Positions 34,843 through 44,052 are shown, counted from the first letter of the stretch. The stretch: 64,000 nucleotides of DNA from JBJYIN01 sp046237015 (GCF_046237015.1 NZ_JBJYIN010000007.1:1-64000), one strand, 5' to 3'. Notes: generated from the sequence alone by a model not told the origin. Numbers and translations are program-made.

Positions 34843-35573
34843 GGTGTCTTACTCTCCCAGGTGTTGGGGGCAAACAGGTAGCCTTTATGGCGAATTGTCT
34901 TGATACGAAAGGGTTCCAAAGGGTTGTCATACAATTTTTTTCGCAGCCGGGAAATCGCCACGTCAATACTACGATCCATACCGTCATAGCTCACACCGCG
35001 CAGATTTTTCAGTAGGGCGTCACGATCCATAGTCTGACCCGCATGGGTGGCTAATTGCCAGAGTAAATCAAAGTCGGCGGTGGAAAGCGCAATGTTTTCT
35101 TCACCCAGCGTGACATCCCGATTGACCGGATCGATGCACAACAGCCCAAAATGTAGCGGTTTGTGAACGTGTAGCGGTATCGGTGACGGTTCCTCATTCG
35201 CCAACGGCGTCATGGCATGCTGGCGGAAATGCAAACGCAGTCGGGCGAGTAAAACCGCAGGCGGGGTGGTTTTCAGAATATAATCATTGGCTCCCATTTC
35301 CAGCGCCAGAATATGATTCATGTCACTGTCCAGTGAGGTTAGCAACACGATAGGCCCGGCGTATTGAGGACGTAATTCACGGCAAATGGTCATACCGTCT
35401 TTACCGGGCAACATAATATCCAGCAGAACCAGATCGGGACGTTGCTGGGCGATAAATGCCAAGGCGTTATCGCCACGAGATTCAACCTGAACGTCAATAT
35501 CGTGTTTACCTAAGTAAGCGGCAATCAGCTTACCCACCTCTGCATCGTCTTCGATAAAAACAATCTTTTGCAT
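34839..35573 (-). CDS. rstA: OmpR-family response regulator RstA
   Basis: A 244-aa regulator. I chose MQKIVFIEDDAEVG as the start, matching the E. coli N-terminus; the frame is open further upstream but without similarity, and the ribosome site is weak. The receiver domain has the acidic pair EDD, the phosphoacceptor Asp in VLLDIMLPGKDG, and ILKTTPP. The C-terminal winged helix contains RDALLKNLRGVSYDGMDRS and RIKTIRHKGYLF. It activates asr; the TACA-N6-TACA box downstream fits. It is co-transcribed with rstB. Confidence 0.95.
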   Translation of the reverse strand: MQKIVFIEDDAEVGKLIAAYLGKHDIDVQVESRGDNALAFIAQQRPDLVLLDIMLPGKDGMTICRELRPQYAGPIVLLTSLDSDMNHILALEMGANDYILKTTPPAVLLARLRLHFRQHAMTPLANEEPSPIPLHVHKPLHFGLLCIDPVNRDVTLGEENIALSTADFDLLWQLATHAGQTMDRDALLKNLRGVSYDGMDRSIDVAISRLRKKLYDNPLEPFRIKTIRHKGYLFAPNTWESKTP

Positions 35574-35658
35574 CGTATTTATATCGTTCAAGGACAACCT
35601 GATATCAGAATAGCTCGCCGCGTTTATTGGTACTAGAAGGGAAGCGTAAACAGGTATA

Positions 35659-36381
35659 TCAACGCAACGGTCTGCCACCATCTACGCCTAACGTTTTTCC
35701 TGTGACGTATCGACTGTCAAGCAGATACGTAACTAATCGGACAATTTCCTCTTCTCCAGGCGCTATCTTCATCAACGACTTATCTAATGCTTGCTGGCGA
35801 TATGTTTCGTCATCGTGTTCATGAAACATAATTAGAGCGGGAGCAATGGCATTCACTTTCACTTCAGGTGCCAGCTTGCGGGCGAACGATCGTGTCATGT
35901 TATCGAGGGCAGCCTTGCTGGCGGCGTAGGCAATGTGCTTATCGCTGCCTTTCTCCACCACGTAATCGGTCAAGTGGATAATATCGGCTCCCGCGACGCC
36001 TTGTCCCCGCAGGCAAGGTTCTAACAGTAGATTCAGTAAATAGGGTGTATAAACATGAATTTGCAACATTGCTGCCAATGTTTGTTCCGGCGGCGTATCG
36101 GCACTTTCCGCCTGCCAACTGCTGGCGTTGTGAATAATCGCGCGTAGTCGAGGCGTCAGGGATTTAACCTGATTGGCAAACGCGTGAATGTGCTCGTTGC
36201 TGGAGAAGTCAGCGGGCAGACAAGTCGCGCCTTGCTGGGTGAGACGCTCAATTTCTGCATAATGGTTGCGGTAGCTAATGATGACAGGAATACGTTGTGC
36301 CAGAAGTGAACGTGCTAACGCAAGCCCGATGCGCTGGGCTCCACCGGTGATTAAAACAGGGGCGGAAGAAAAAGTTGCCAC
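35659..36381 (-). CDS. folM: Dihydromonapterin reductase FolM
   Basis: A 240-aa short-chain dehydrogenase. It makes tetrahydromonapterin and has dihydrofolate reductase activity in E. coli. The motif ITGGAQRIG binds NADPH, HNAS is present, and the active site is YAASKAALDNMTRSFARKLA. I prefer the GTG at 36379-36381, since GGAG lies 8 nt upstream; a TTG two codons earlier is too close to it. It lies upstream of rstA on the same strand, as in E. coli, and could share its transcript. Confidence 0.93.
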   Translation of the reverse strand: MATFSSAPVLITGGAQRIGLALARSLLAQRIPVIISYRNHYAEIERLTQQGATCLPADFSSNEHIHAFANQVKSLTPRLRAIIHNASSWQAESADTPPEQTLAAMLQIHVYTPYLLNLLLEPCLRGQGVAGADIIHLTDYVVEKGSDKHIAYAASKAALDNMTRSFARKLAPEVKVNAIAPALIMFHEHDDETYRQQALDKSLMKIAPGEEEIVRLVTYLLDSRYVTGKTLGVDGGRPLR

Positions 36382-36512
36382 AATCAATACTCCTGAACAA
36401 GCTGTAAAACATCAGTGAACCGTGCCAATATAACGGAATATGCTATCAGACAGTGTAGGGTTTTTGCTCTGAAGTAGCGCGATAAATCCACTGGTGAAGA
36501 GGGGAAAGGGAA

Positions 36513-36932
36513 ATGGAGAAGGATTGCCCTATATCTACAGGTTCCAGTGAAAAGGTCTGTATTGATTATACTGATTGCTTGGCCGCGTTGTGTCATAAAC
36601 GCTGGCGTTTTGTGGACGCCATGTATGGTGTATTGCCTATTTTTGGCATGGTGACAAAAAGATCTTTGTCTCGTCAGGTGGCGGAAAAGGATCGGTTGAA
36701 AACGTTAGCGTTACAGGTGTTATCGACCCAAGTGAGTGATGAAACCAATATTGTGAGGTTGGTTACGCTGGCGCAGCAGCAGGGGTTAACCGCATTTGAT
36801 ATTCAGTTGCCTTATCCACTCACTCAGGAACAACTGCTTTCTATTGGTCATGAATGCAGTGAGGCGGTTGTATTAACTCAGCAAAATGAGCGGCTTTCTA
36901 TTCGTATTGAAACGATAGCATTGCCGCATTAA
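36513..36932 (+). CDS. Conserved-looking hypothetical protein
   Basis: A 139-aa protein with a good purine-rich ribosome site (AAAGGGAA). I do not recognise it. Residues 1-45 include three cysteines and a hydrophobic patch (DAMYGVLPIFGMV). The middle is a charged helix, and the last 55 residues are an alternating alpha/beta segment (GLTAFDIQLPYPLTQEQLLS). There is no signal peptide and no metal or nucleotide motif. It diverges from folM and converges on dauA with a shared terminator. Confidence 0.65.
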   Translation: MEKDCPISTGSSEKVCIDYTDCLAALCHKRWRFVDAMYGVLPIFGMVTKRSLSRQVAEKDRLKTLALQVLSTQVSDETNIVRLVTLAQQQGLTAFDIQLPYPLTQEQLLSIGHECSEAVVLTQQNERLSIRIETIALPH

Positions 36933-36961
36933 AACCGTTTATGAGTCGCGTGGCGCCGTCA

Positions 36962-36987
36962 ATGGGCAGAGAGTTTCTGCCCATTTT
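36962..36987. terminator. Bidirectional terminator between the hypothetical gene and dauA
   Basis: A perfect 9-bp stem ATGGGCAGA/TCTGCCCAT with loop GAGTT is followed by T residues on the + strand. Confidence 0.75.
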
Positions 36988-36995
36988 CGCAAGTT

Positions 36996-38714
36996 CTATT
37001 CCGCAATTTCTGACGGCTGATTTTCTTCAATGGCATTCAATGCTTGTGATAGCGAACCATAAAAGCTGAGCCGTCCTTCAATAGGATGAACATTTGCACG
37101 CGCCAGCGTTTTTAACGGCTGGAAAGGAATATCGGTGATGATGAGCTGTTTATCTTCTGGCAGCGTTTCCGTGAAGCGAAGGAACGCGTTCAATCCGCCA
37201 GCATCCAGTACGGGGACCGCATCCCATTGAAGAACAATGGTCTGGTAGTCTTCGCTGCGTTGCATTAACTCATTGAATATGCGCTCGGCCGCTGCGAAAA
37301 ATAGAGGTCCGTTGACGCGCAGCACCAGATAGTCAGGCCGTTTGGTCTCAGGCAGTTCACTCAGTCTGGTCATGCGTGCGATACGGCGCATAAAGAGCAA
37401 TGACGCCAGCACGATCCCGATAGTGATCGCGATGACCATATCGAACAACACGGTCAGAGACATGCACAGCATCATCACGATGATGTCGTCTTTCGGTCCA
37501 TGACGCAGCAGATCGACAACCTTATGCGCTTCACTCATGTTCCAGGCGACAATTAACAGCAGCGATGCCATGGCAGCCAGCGGAAGGTAAGAGAGCCATG
37601 GCGCTAGAACCAACAGTGCCAAAATCACCAACAAGGCATGAACCACCGCGGAAACGGGGGAGGTTGCGCCTGCCCGTACGTTCGCCGCTGAACGAGCAAT
37701 GGCAGCGGTGGCGGTAATCCCGCCAAAGAAGGGGGCTACGATGTTACCAAATCCCTGTCCCATGAGTTCAGCATTTGAATGGTGTTTTTTGCCCGTCATA
37801 CCATCCAGCACCACGGCACAAAGCAGAGATTCGATTGCCCCAAGCATCGCCATGGAGAAAGCGGCAGGCAGCAGAGCTGAAATGCTTTGCCAGTCCAACG
37901 TCATTGTTTGGCCGCCAGGTGCAGCGATATCCCAGGGAAGCACCAGCCGAGGTAAAATTGGCGGGATGCCTTGTCCTTGTGTTCCGTCGGCAAGCAGGTA
38001 ACTAAAACGGGAACCGATGGTCGCCACATCCGTACCAAACAGTGAAAGCACACCCATCACCGCCATCCCGGCGAGCAATGCAGGAAGGTGTCCAGGAAGG
38101 CGAATACCGAGTTTGGGCCAAATAATCAAAACAAGCAGTGTGGTGACGCCAATCAGCGTATCACCCAATTGTAGTGTTGGTAGCGAATGGGCAAGTTCAA
38201 TCACTTTTTCGACATAGTGTTCGGGAACGACCGCCATATTCAGCCCAAAGAAATCTTTGATTTGCATGGTCGCAATAGTAATGGCAATCCCGGATGTAAA
38301 GCCTAGCGTGACTGACAGAGGAATATACTCGATAAGCCGTCCCAAACGACAGACGCCCATCAGAACCAGAAAAACGCCTGATAGCAGTGTCGCCACCAGC
38401 AGGCCGGAGAGACCAAACTGCTGGGAAACCGGATAGAGAATGACGACGAAGGCAGCGGTTGGGCCAGAAACGCTATAGCGAGAACCCCCGCTGATCGCGA
38501 TAATAATCCCAGCAATCGCCGAGGTATAGAGGCCGTATTGCGGGGGGACGCCACTGGCAATCGCCAGTGCCATTGCCAGTGGTATGGCAATAATCCCAAC
38601 CGTAATCCCTGCGATAATGTCGTGAGTAAAGCGTTGCAGCGTATATTTTTCGCGCCAGCACGCTTCAATAAGTGCGCTGAACGGTTTAATACCGTTAATT
38701 CCGTGCGTTTTCAT
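36996..38714 (-). CDS. dauA: C4-dicarboxylate transporter DauA (SulP family)
   Basis: A 572-aa SulP transporter with a C-terminal STAS domain, highly similar to E. coli DauA/YchM. Shared blocks include RFTHDIIAGITVGIIAIPLA, SGPTAAFVVILYPVSQQFGL, GGITATAAIARSAANVRAGA and FFAAAERIFNEL. About 11-12 membrane helices precede STAS (about residues 450-560). In E. coli it imports succinate and aspartate at acid pH, and STAS links it to fatty acid synthesis proteins. The gene appears monocistronic. Confidence 0.95.
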   Translation of the reverse strand: MKTHGINGIKPFSALIEACWREKYTLQRFTHDIIAGITVGIIAIPLAMALAIASGVPPQYGLYTSAIAGIIIAISGGSRYSVSGPTAAFVVILYPVSQQFGLSGLLVATLLSGVFLVLMGVCRLGRLIEYIPLSVTLGFTSGIAITIATMQIKDFFGLNMAVVPEHYVEKVIELAHSLPTLQLGDTLIGVTTLLVLIIWPKLGIRLPGHLPALLAGMAVMGVLSLFGTDVATIGSRFSYLLADGTQGQGIPPILPRLVLPWDIAAPGGQTMTLDWQSISALLPAAFSMAMLGAIESLLCAVVLDGMTGKKHHSNAELMGQGFGNIVAPFFGGITATAAIARSAANVRAGATSPVSAVVHALLVILALLVLAPWLSYLPLAAMASLLLIVAWNMSEAHKVVDLLRHGPKDDIIVMMLCMSLTVLFDMVIAITIGIVLASLLFMRRIARMTRLSELPETKRPDYLVLRVNGPLFFAAAERIFNELMQRSEDYQTIVLQWDAVPVLDAGGLNAFLRFTETLPEDKQLIITDIPFQPLKTLARANVHPIEGRLSFYGSLSQALNAIEENQPSEIAE

Positions 38715-38834
38715 CTAAGAAAGAACCAATAAATAAACAAAGAATGGCGGGCCAGTTGAGTCCGTCGTAGAGAAGTCTGCTATACGATACGCTTTATGCT
38801 CTTGAGAGATCCAGATATACATCAAGAGTCGGGC

Positions 38835-38862
38835 CAACTATCAACTATCAACTATCAACTAT
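38835..38862. repeat. Tandem 7-bp repeat, 4 copies
   Basis: CAACTAT is repeated four times without interruption between dauA and chaA. It is a simple-sequence tract likely to vary by slippage. Confidence 0.9.
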
Positions 38863-38909
38863 GGGGGCGATGCCGCAGAAAGCGGCATCAGTAACGCGGG
38901 GGTTGCAAT

Positions 38910-38954
38910 ATGCGAGTTTACAACATGCGAGTTTATAGCATGAGTATTTACAGC
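38910..38954. repeat. Tandem 15-bp degenerate repeat, 3 copies, over the chaA stop
   Basis: Units ATGCGAGTTTACAAC, ATGCGAGTTTATAGC and ATGAGTATTTACAGC follow one another. The last unit includes the chaA stop codon, so the repeat may have grown from the end of the gene. Confidence 0.8.
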
Positions 38955-40048
38955 ATGATCGTCATCAGGTATGCCGCAAAAAGGGCAAGGTGCGCGCTGC
39001 CGCTGAGAACGTTGGTTCTGCCGGTGGAGAAGGTGATGTGGCAAAGCACCAGTACGGACACCATCACCACGATATGTGGCATATCCAACCCGAAATTCAG
39101 CGTTTGGCCGGTAAATATCGCGATCATAGTCACCGTTGGCACGGTTAAGGAGATGGTGGCGAGAACCGATCCGAAGAACAGATTCATTGCTCGTTGTACC
39201 TGATTCTTCAGTACCGCTCGAATGGCACCCAGTCCTTCAGGTGACAAAATTAACAAGGCAACCAAAAAACCGGTGAACTGTGGCGGGGCATTCAGTTCCG
39301 TCAGCAGTGTCTCCAGTGGAATAGAGTTCATTTTGGTGACGCTGATAACGGCAACCAGATGGATTAATAGCCATGCGGTGTGCCATAACGAACTGTGTGC
39401 TGAGGGTTTACCGTGGCTTGGGTCGTCGCCATCGCCCTCATCTTCATGTTCATAAATAAACAGATTTTGATGGGTGCGGGTTTGAATCAATAAGAATACG
39501 CCGTACATGGCAGCCGAAATCAGAGCAATGAGCAATGATTGAGCGAGGCTAAAATTCCCGTCTGGTAGCGCACTGGGGAACACCAGTACCAGCACGGCGA
39601 GTGGGAAGATTGCCATCAAGTATTGTTTAATACCGCTGAGATTCACATATTGGGTCGCGAATTTTCTCCCCCCCAGCAGCAGTGCGAAACCGACCAAACC
39701 ACCGGTCACGATCACGATAACGGAATAGAGGGTGTCACGCATCAGGTTAGGACCGGCATCCCCCGTGGCCATTAACGCCGAAATGAGGCTGACTTCAAGG
39801 ATTACGACGGACAGACTGAGGATCAAAGATCCATAGGGCTCACCGAGTCGGTGTGCGAGCACATCCGCATGGCGAACAACGCTAAATGCGCTAAAAAGAA
39901 TACCGGCCAACGCCAGCAAGTTAATACTCAAAATGGCGAATAAACCCTGCGAATTCCCCCACAGGAACAGAACAGCAAGCGAAATAATCGGTAGAATCAG
40001 TGAATATTCCTGATGACGGGTTTTGACAACCTCAGTGTGAGACTTCAT
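38948..40048 (-). CDS. chaA: Calcium/proton (sodium-potassium/proton) antiporter ChaA
   Basis: A 366-aa protein, identical in length to E. coli ChaA and of the CaCA cation exchanger family. It has about 11 membrane helices, the conserved acidic segments in SVVILEVSLISALMATGDAG and LILSPEGLGAIRAVLKN, and a hydrophilic acidic loop (YEHEDEGDGDDPSH) after the fifth or sixth helix, as in ChaA. It exports Ca2+, Na+ or K+ at alkaline pH. In E. coli chaA-chaB-chaC are together; here chaB is missing and chaC lies 3 kb away on the other strand. Confidence 0.94.
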   Translation of the reverse strand: MKSHTEVVKTRHQEYSLILPIISLAVLFLWGNSQGLFAILSINLLALAGILFSAFSVVRHADVLAHRLGEPYGSLILSLSVVILEVSLISALMATGDAGPNLMRDTLYSVIVIVTGGLVGFALLLGGRKFATQYVNLSGIKQYLMAIFPLAVLVLVFPSALPDGNFSLAQSLLIALISAAMYGVFLLIQTRTHQNLFIYEHEDEGDGDDPSHGKPSAHSSLWHTAWLLIHLVAVISVTKMNSIPLETLLTELNAPPQFTGFLVALLILSPEGLGAIRAVLKNQVQRAMNLFFGSVLATISLTVPTVTMIAIFTGQTLNFGLDMPHIVVMVSVLVLCHITFSTGRTNVLSGSAHLALFAAYLMTIML

Positions 40049-40311
40049 TGCGGGGGTTCTCCTTATCCAGAGGAATTGTGCTCAGCGGCAAAAGTACGCT
40101 AGAAGCAAAAATAGTACGTCAGCAACCATTTTTTGGATAAAACGTTACTAAAAAGTAGTTATAGCGTAAAAAGAAAGTGCAGATTAACAGATTTTATGTG
40201 ATTTACTGGGAAATTTTACGGGTTTTTACGTTTGGCCTTCAAATTAAATTGAAGAGGGAGAATATGGCGATCTTCTCCCTATCTTGATAATACTAAACTC
40301 TTTTTTTACTG

Positions 40312-41115
40312 TTATTCGTCAGGGTTATCCATGATATCGTGGCGTTTATGATGATAATCTTCTTCATTTAACCCTTCTCGCCAATAAGGAACGGCATAAA
40401 GCTGATTCCGTTCACATCCGCGTTCCCGACGCACATGGCGACGAAGCTGAACGACAATCCGATCCTCACCCGCTAGCCAGTAAAATGTATTCTCAACGGC
40501 GGGAAGTGTCTGAAAATGATGAAGCAAGGTGTCGGTCGCGTTGGTTCCACCGACGATCCAGTGTAGTTGAAGTTGTGATGGCTTAACGATATCAAGTCTA
40601 TCCGCTTCACTGTCGACACGAATAACGGCATGTCCTTGTGCGTTGTCAGGCAAATTCTCCAGCAAGGCTATCAGCGCAGGGAGCGATGATGGATCGGCGG
40701 CCAGATAATAAGCGGCTGCCGGCGGCAGCATCGGAAATGGGCCGCCGGGTTGCGAAATGCCAACCCAGTCACCGGGTTTAGCCTGGCGAGCAAAGGTGAC
40801 CGCTGGTCCGGCGTGTTCATGCAGCGCAAAAACCATGTCCAGTTCCGCATCCTCTGGGCGCAACGCGCGGACGCTATAGGTACGGACGATGGGACGAGCT
40901 TCACCTTCCGGCCATATCGGGCCTCGTTCGCCCATGGTGGGTAGAACCGGTTTTTGCTGTCCGGTCTGGGGCAGAAAGAGCTTGATATGTGCGCCATACC
41001 GTTCGGCTGGGTAATTGCGCAAGGCGCTATGATAAAAAGTGATGCAGCGTAAATGTGGGGAAATGTCGTGGATTTGCTTAACCTGGACTAAAACAGGCTG
41101 ACGCGGCGTTGCCAT
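40312..41115 (-). CDS. Siderophore-interacting protein, FAD ferric-chelate reductase (YqjH/ViuB family)
   Basis: A 267-aa cytoplasmic flavoprotein. The FAD-binding motif RTYSVRAL is followed by an SIP-type NAD(P)H domain (GISQPGGPF, YLAADPSSLPAL). The family signature YWREGLNEEDYHH occurs near the C-terminus. Such proteins reduce Fe(III)-siderophore complexes to release iron. No siderophore genes lie beside it, so it probably serves siderophores imported by systems elsewhere. I see no convincing Fur box directly upstream. YqjH or ViuB orthology cannot be separated here. Confidence 0.88.
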   Translation of the reverse strand: MATPRQPVLVQVKQIHDISPHLRCITFYHSALRNYPAERYGAHIKLFLPQTGQQKPVLPTMGERGPIWPEGEARPIVRTYSVRALRPEDAELDMVFALHEHAGPAVTFARQAKPGDWVGISQPGGPFPMLPPAAAYYLAADPSSLPALIALLENLPDNAQGHAVIRVDSEADRLDIVKPSQLQLHWIVGGTNATDTLLHHFQTLPAVENTFYWLAGEDRIVVQLRRHVRRERGCERNQLYAVPYWREGLNEEDYHHKRHDIMDNPDE

Positions 41116-41512
41116 TTATCGTCTCCGTGGATGTCTCTAGCTTGAAACTGACCATAACATAACTGAAACGATTTATATTTGGAAATCGTCGGGTTTGCCA
41201 TCAATTCTGTATGGAATACTACACGGTAATACATTCATGACACCTGTTTGTTGGATGTCACTTTTCTATGGGAGTACGCAAAAATGGGAAATGAACACAC
41301 ATTGAACTGAATGCAAAATCATCGATTAAGTTATTTATGTATATTATTTTAGTGCGTTCTATTATTTTAATAATGATTACCGATCTTTCATTTTTATCTG
41401 GTGTTTTTTAGTTATTATTATCAACTAATATATTCTTATGGTAATTAATTCATTGGTGAGTAAAAACAATAATTTATATTCTTTCTGTTGTTTATTATCA
41501 GGAGGGGCTAGT
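41116..41512. other. AT-rich intergenic region before the decarboxylase
   Basis: About 400 bp of strongly AT-rich sequence, unlike the flanking genes. It holds no open frame I can support other than the 9-codon frame at 41513. TAATGATTACC near 41371 weakly recalls a Fur half-site. Such regions are typical H-NS targets and fit recent acquisition. Confidence 0.5.
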
Positions 41513-41542
41513 ATGTCTGACATCGCAGAAGTACAGCTTTAA
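41513..41542 (+). CDS. Nine-codon leader-like open frame
   Basis: ATG with a strong AGGAGGGG site 6 nt upstream encodes MSDIAEVQL and stops 38 bp before the decarboxylase start. The ribosome site is too good to ignore, so it may be a translated leader peptide controlling the next gene. It has no run of regulatory codons, and I see no alternative hairpins. Confidence 0.3.
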   Translation: MSDIAEVQL

Positions 41543-41580
41543 TTGTTTTTTCTATTTCGTATCCCTTTCAGGAGAAAAAT

Positions 41581-43137
41581 ATGAGTGGTGAATTACGGAA
41601 CGATGTTGATGAGTCCTTGTTTACACTATCTGAAAATGGACTCTCAGTTGCGGAAAGAGAAAAAGCACTATTGGCGTTAGATGAATATGTGGAAAGAAAA
41701 CGGAATAAATTTTCCGGCTATCAAACAAGTCAAATATGTCATTATTCATCAGAATTCAGTAAGTATTTAGACCTACAACTGAATAATGTCGGTGATCCAT
41801 TTGTTTCTGGTAATTTGAAGGTAAATTCCAAGTTTGTAGAGCGTGCCGTTTTGGATTACTTTGCGAAGCTCTGGCATGCACCTGAAAGAAATACGTCAAG
41901 ACCGGAAGAGGCGTACTGGGGATATCTCCTCTCCATGGGCAGCACGGAGGGGAACTTATATGCATTGCGTAATGCGCGTGACTATCTGGCAGGCAAAGTG
42001 CTTTGGGTGGATAAAAATCTATCTCATAGCAATTCTCAACTTACGCCATGCGTGGTGGAGAATAAGAATGCGCTGAAGCCAGTGCTCTTTTATTCAGAAG
42101 ACACACATTATTCAATTGATAAAGCAAAAGATATTTTACTGTTACCGACTTTTGCCGAGGTGGGGGAATCGCTTTATCCAGGCGAGTGCCCGATTAAAAC
42201 AGCGGATGGAAAATGGCCGAAAAAAGTTCCCTCACAATCAACGGGATCGGTTGATATCGACAAACTGAGTGTGTTGGTGGAGTTTTTTACATCCCGTGGT
42301 TTCCCTATTGTGGTTAATTTCAATTATGGCACGACGTTTAAAGGGGCATTGGATAATGTCAGCGGGGCGATTGATTTGCTCTTACCCATTCTTTCAAAAT
42401 ATGGCCTTAACGAACGTACGCTGGATGTTGTTCTGGAAGATGGCAAGGTCGTTAAAAGTGTCAGAAACGGCTATTGGTTCCACATTGATGGTGCCTTAGG
42501 CGCGGCCTATGTTCCATTCCTTGAGAAAGCAAAAGCGCAAGGGCTGGATATTGGCGTAGGCGATCTGCCGTCATTTGATTTTAGAAATCCGGTTCACTCT
42601 ATTGTGACTAGTGGGCATAAAAATATCGGTACGCCGTGGCCTTCTGGGGTCTACCTGACAAAACAGAAGTATTTACTCAGTTTTTCAACGGTTAATTATA
42701 TCGGCGCTCAGGATTCTACGTTGGCGGGCTCCCGAAATGGTTTCTCCGCGTTGCTTTTTTGGCTTTATCTATCTAAAAATTCTTATGATGTTCAGATGAA
42801 CAAAATAGTCCATCAATTGAAGGTGAGTGAAGATTTTTATCAGAGATTAAAAAGATTAGGTAATAAATTAGGTATTAATCTTTATATGCAACGTTCGCCA
42901 CTTTCACTGAGTATCCTTTTTCTCTGTCCTAACAACGATATTGTCGAGGAGTTTTCCCTCTCTACGCAGACTGAAAATGGCATAAACTATGCGCATGTTT
43001 TTGCTATGGAACACCTCACTGAAGACGTGGTTGAGCAACTTTTCGAAAGATTATCTCAGCTGGGAGCCTTCGATCAAAATAAAAAAATGGGAGGTTTGCG
43101 GCCGGTGACTGCTGACGAAATCGAATTTCAGTCGTAG
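41581..43137 (+). CDS. Group II PLP-dependent amino-acid decarboxylase (histidine/valine decarboxylase-like)
   Basis: A 518-aa enzyme with an excellent AGGAG ribosome site. The fold-type I motif SGHKNIGTPWPSG contains the PLP lysine. MGSTEGNLYALRNAR binds the cofactor phosphate and HIDGALGAAYVPF holds the cofactor-contacting Asp. These are the marks of histidine decarboxylase-like group II enzymes, but it is about 140 aa longer than bacterial Hdc (378 aa), with an insert (PTFAEVGESLYPGECPIK) around residues 195-230. The longer size recalls valine decarboxylase VlmD. The product would be an amine; the substrate is unknown. It stands alone, in AT-rich DNA, bordered by a repeat remnant, suggesting transfer. 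Confidence 0.82.
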   Translation: MSGELRNDVDESLFTLSENGLSVAEREKALLALDEYVERKRNKFSGYQTSQICHYSSEFSKYLDLQLNNVGDPFVSGNLKVNSKFVERAVLDYFAKLWHAPERNTSRPEEAYWGYLLSMGSTEGNLYALRNARDYLAGKVLWVDKNLSHSNSQLTPCVVENKNALKPVLFYSEDTHYSIDKAKDILLLPTFAEVGESLYPGECPIKTADGKWPKKVPSQSTGSVDIDKLSVLVEFFTSRGFPIVVNFNYGTTFKGALDNVSGAIDLLLPILSKYGLNERTLDVVLEDGKVVKSVRNGYWFHIDGALGAAYVPFLEKAKAQGLDIGVGDLPSFDFRNPVHSIVTSGHKNIGTPWPSGVYLTKQKYLLSFSTVNYIGAQDSTLAGSRNGFSALLFWLYLSKNSYDVQMNKIVHQLKVSEDFYQRLKRLGNKLGINLYMQRSPLSLSILFLCPNNDIVEEFSLSTQTENGINYAHVFAMEHLTEDVVEQLFERLSQLGAFDQNKKMGGLRPVTADEIEFQS

Positions 43138-43170
43138 GGACTAAATTACCTGGCGTATATTTTTCCTGAC

Positions 43171-43259
43171 TTGCAGCGGCCCCAACGAGGTGAGGCTCAT
43201 GGATGAGCCGAGTAACGAGCGCAGTCAACGCACAAGCAACTTGAAGTATGACGGATATA
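43171..43259. repeat. Dispersed palindromic repeat, partial copy
   Basis: The segment 43221-43259 (CAACGCACAAGCAACTTGAA, then GTATGACGG) matches the reverse complement of the left end of the 32583 copy. The other half is diverged or missing. It lies just after the decarboxylase gene. Confidence 0.7.
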
Positions 43260-43366
43260 GAACGATAGTGTTGTAAAATTAAGCAGATAAGGCAGACTGG
43301 GTTGTAAACGCAGTGCGAGAGCCGAACTGGCGAGTAGAAAAAGAGTATGTCCGGGGGTTGTTAGTT

Positions 43367-44050
43367 GTGTTGACGCGTGATTTTTTGCAGAAAGCAGACT
43401 GTAGAACGTCTTTTGGTAGTATCGAAGAAACCTTATTACTTACGCCACAGCAACGTGCGGACTCACTGGCAAAAACTTTGGAATGTCGGCCAAATAACAG
43501 CCCGATCTGGGTATTTGGCTATGGTTCACTGATGTGGAATCCGGTCTTTGATCCGGAAGAAGCCTGTCTGGCAACATTGCATGGCTGGCATCGTGCGTTT
43601 TGCTTACGTTTAACCGCCGGTCGCGGGACGCCAAATCAGCCGGGCAGAATGCTGGCATTACGACCCGGTGGGCAAACTACCGGTCTGGCGTTTCGTTTAC
43701 CTGAATCTTCATTATGTGAAGATCTGGAATTGCTATGGAAACGCGAAATGCTGACGGGGTGTTACCGCCCGCTGTGGTGTGAACTGCACCAGCAAAATGG
43801 TGACACTGTCACTGCGTTGGTGTTTGTTTCCGAACCTGAACATCCGCTGATTGAAGCTGATACCTGTATTCAGAATATCGCGCCTTTGATTGCGCAAGCG
43901 AGCGGCCCTCTGGGGACTAATGCCCAATATTTGTTCGCGCTGGAGCAGGTGTTAGATAATCACGGTATGGCTGATGAAGGATTAAGCGCACTGGCTCAGG
44001 AAGTAAGGACGTTGCAGCAGAGGTTTGCGGCTAATAATGATGAAATTTGA
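43367..44050 (+). CDS. chaC: Glutathione-specific gamma-glutamylcyclotransferase ChaC
   Basis: A 227-aa protein from GTG at 43367, chosen to match the E. coli start (LTRDFLxxADC); GGGGG lies upstream. The cyclotransferase fold begins with WVFGYGSLMWNP and continues GWHRAFCLRLTAGRGTPNQPG, GLAFRLPE and the catalytic Glu in LLWKREMLTGCY. ChaC splits glutathione into 5-oxoproline and Cys-Gly in the cytoplasm. This makes 5-oxoproline, the substrate of the pxp cluster further along in the window, though the two are not adjacent. chaB is absent. Confidence 0.93.
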   Translation: MLTRDFLQKADCRTSFGSIEETLLLTPQQRADSLAKTLECRPNNSPIWVFGYGSLMWNPVFDPEEACLATLHGWHRAFCLRLTAGRGTPNQPGRMLALRPGGQTTGLAFRLPESSLCEDLELLWKREMLTGCYRPLWCELHQQNGDTVTALVFVSEPEHPLIEADTCIQNIAPLIAQASGPLGTNAQYLFALEQVLDNHGMADEGLSALAQEVRTLQQRFAANNDEI

Positions 44051-44052
44051 GT

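Noticed and set aside
41366..41385. Possible Fur box near the siderophore-interacting protein gene
   Set aside because: Only a partial match and about 250 bp upstream of the start.
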